NCBI RefSeq assembly: GCF_036924595.1
Contig: NZ_JAZHRV010000001.1
Span: 1,116,001-1,180,000 of the forward strand
Direction of reading: 5' to 3'
DNA from: Bradyrhizobium algeriense
Lineage (GTDB): Bacteria; Pseudomonadota; Alphaproteobacteria; Rhizobiales; Xanthobacteraceae
Length of the DNA stretch: 64,000 bases
Shown here: positions 62,662 to 64,000 of the stretch, piece by piece
Layout: each line of letters starts with the position of its first letter
Numbering within the stretch: position 1 is the first letter of the stretch
The notes under the pieces: generated by a model
Seen by the model: the letters and a program-made list of their open reading frames with translations, nothing else
Databases searched by the model: none
What the model was told of the DNA's origin: nothing
Translations under genes and position numbers: made by a program

Positions 62662-63762
62662 ATGAAAGGGCCAGATCCGCACGACCTCGCTTCTGACGCG
62701 GCAGCGCAGATCAACGATCTCTTTGATGCGGTTGATGTGGCCAAAGCGATCAACAGCGAGGAGTTCCGTCAACTCCTCGACCGCATCCCGATCCCGATCA
62801 TCATCGCCAAATTCGTGCGAGGCGATCACCGCATTTGCTATACGAACGAAGCCTTCGAAGGGGTGATCGGTATGAAATTGCCGGAGTTTGCCGGCCGCTC
62901 CTGGTCGATACTCGCTTCGTTCGTAGACGAGAAGGATCAAAACAAGACCCTTGCAAAATCAATGCTGAATAATGGTGACGACTTTCTGGGCACATTCAGG
63001 CGAATGCAGCCAATACCATTGGTAGTCGAAGCGTTCTGCGGAGTGATCGAGAAGGAAGACGGGACAGAGAACTACCGCGTTGCGGCGCTAATCGACGTCA
63101 CAAGCCGGCTTAACGAGCGCGAGGAGCTCGAGCGCAAGGCGAGGGGGCAGGATCTGCTCCTTCGCGAGTTGCAACACCGCGTCAAAAACAACCTGCAGCT
63201 CATCGTTGCTCTAATCCGACTTGAAGCGAGAGCCGACAGACGGGGCGAGAAGGTCAATTTGGCGGCGCTTGCTGGTCGTATCGAATCCCTGTTTATCATA
63301 TATCAGGCCCTCTCGCCGGACGGACAGCAGAGCGAGATCGACTTGGGCAATTACCTGAACCAGATCGCATCAGCTGTCATGAATGCGCATGCGGCCGAAG
63401 GCATCCGGCTCGACGTCAAGGTCGACCACACACCAACTTCCATAAACGTTGCGTTGCCCGTTGGTTTGATCGCGAACGAACTAGTGACCAATGCATTCAA
63501 GTACGCCTTTGCGGGCCGACCCGGCGGAACGATTACGCTGCATTGCCTACGGCAAGATCCCGAAAGATATCGCGTCGTGGTAGCAGACGATGGCGTTGGC
63601 TTGCCGGAAGGAGGCCAATGGCCCGTTCCCGGAAAGATAGGATCGCTGATCGTGCAGACGCTGCACGAGAATACGAAAACGGATTTGGTCGTCGAAACCG
63701 AGCGGGACCGCGGCGTTCGCGTGACGCTAACCTTTGGCCACAAATTGCCGGTCCGGCACTAG
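62662..63762 (+). CDS. PAS-containing HWE/HisKA_2 sensor histidine kinase
   Basis: Soluble kinase of 366 aa. A PAS domain (about residues 38-150, KFVRGDHRICYTNEAFEGVI) precedes a HisKA_2 dimerisation domain with the phospho-acceptor His172 in RELQHRVKNNLQLIVALIRL. The ATPase domain follows, with the N-box LIANELVTNAFKYAFAG and G-box VVADDGVGLPEGG. No membrane segment is seen. Kinases of this class often feed the PhyR-NepR-EcfG general stress cascade, which fits the EcfG promoters nearby. No cognate regulator is in the window. 63763-64000 holds nothing I recognise. Confidence 0.9.
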   Translation: MKGPDPHDLASDAAAQINDLFDAVDVAKAINSEEFRQLLDRIPIPIIIAKFVRGDHRICYTNEAFEGVIGMKLPEFAGRSWSILASFVDEKDQNKTLAKSMLNNGDDFLGTFRRMQPIPLVVEAFCGVIEKEDGTENYRVAALIDVTSRLNEREELERKARGQDLLLRELQHRVKNNLQLIVALIRLEARADRRGEKVNLAALAGRIESLFIIYQALSPDGQQSEIDLGNYLNQIASAVMNAHAAEGIRLDVKVDHTPTSINVALPVGLIANELVTNAFKYAFAGRPGGTITLHCLRQDPERYRVVVADDGVGLPEGGQWPVPGKIGSLIVQTLHENTKTDLVVETERDRGVRVTLTFGHKLPVRH

Positions 63763-64000
63763 CGCAGATCGCTGGCGTCCCGAAGCGCAGGCGAGCGGAC
63801 CCGGGTTAGTCGCTGAACCGAGGCCGCCCTGCGAACTGTGCAAGAGTAAATCGGGCCGTCTCGTAAGCCACTGTAATTGTTTGATGATTTTTCTGATTTT
63901 TCGCTGTGGCGCTTCCGAACCCATGTATACTGACGCGTCGAACCGACGATGCAGCGTTATTGGCCGACGGAGCCCATCCAACGGCACGCGAACCCGGGCT

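Overview
The window looks like chromosome of an alphaproteobacterium of the Bradyrhizobium / Nitrobacteraceae kind. This rests on high GC, on gene families I recognise from that group, and on several of its palindromic intergenic repeats. No marker gene fixes the species, and assignments are from motif reading and memory of families; no search was run.

Region 1 (1-41 kb) is mostly intact housekeeping and transport. It is rich in branched-chain amino acid functions: a threonine-dehydratase-like enzyme (cut by the window edge), ilvH, ilvC, leuA with a leucine-rich leader peptide, a complete Liv-type ABC operon, and EamA and LysE exporters. It also holds a DUF2336 protein, an SDR with an internal deletion, an HxlR regulator with matching operators on itself and a secreted NTF2-like gene, a TetR/membrane-protein divergon with twin operators, two tandem LtaS-like phosphatidyl-transferase paralogues, a REP-associated transposase between perfect 39-bp inverted REPs, an osmoprotectant ABC system with a permease-binding-protein fusion, and a NitT/TauT-type ABC system. 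The binding protein of that last system is separated from its transporter by a zinc-homeostasis cluster (Zur-like boxes, a CobW pseudogene, a His-rich protein, a CDF transporter). Further on are NUDIX, PPK2 and CYTH-CHAD polyphosphate genes, a TRAP transporter and an LTXXQ periplasmic protein.

Region 2 (41-64 kb) begins at an intact tRNA-Lys(CTT) and has a different character. It contains 3' fragments of three other tRNAs, many small genus-restricted genes, tiny one-helix membrane proteins, and stress or repair functions: LigD-type ligase, Tat-exported ferritin-like protein, FAD-Rieske oxidoreductase, exported truncated haemoglobin, PhnA-like membrane protein and HWE/HisKA_2 kinase. Two of these genes carry GGAAC-N16-CGTT promoters typical of the EcfG general stress response. 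The region is full of decay: genes split by single nonsense codons or frameshifts, a second ligase copy, yihY, a PBP fragment, Rieske and ferritin remnants, a nuclease-like pseudogene and an IS630 remnant. I read it as an old, eroding genomic island or series of islands.

The most informative observations are the zinc cluster with paired Zur-like boxes, the leuA leader peptide, the two operator pairs, the EcfG promoters, the train of tiny membrane proteins, and the tRNA-fragment graveyard next to the pseudogene-rich region.
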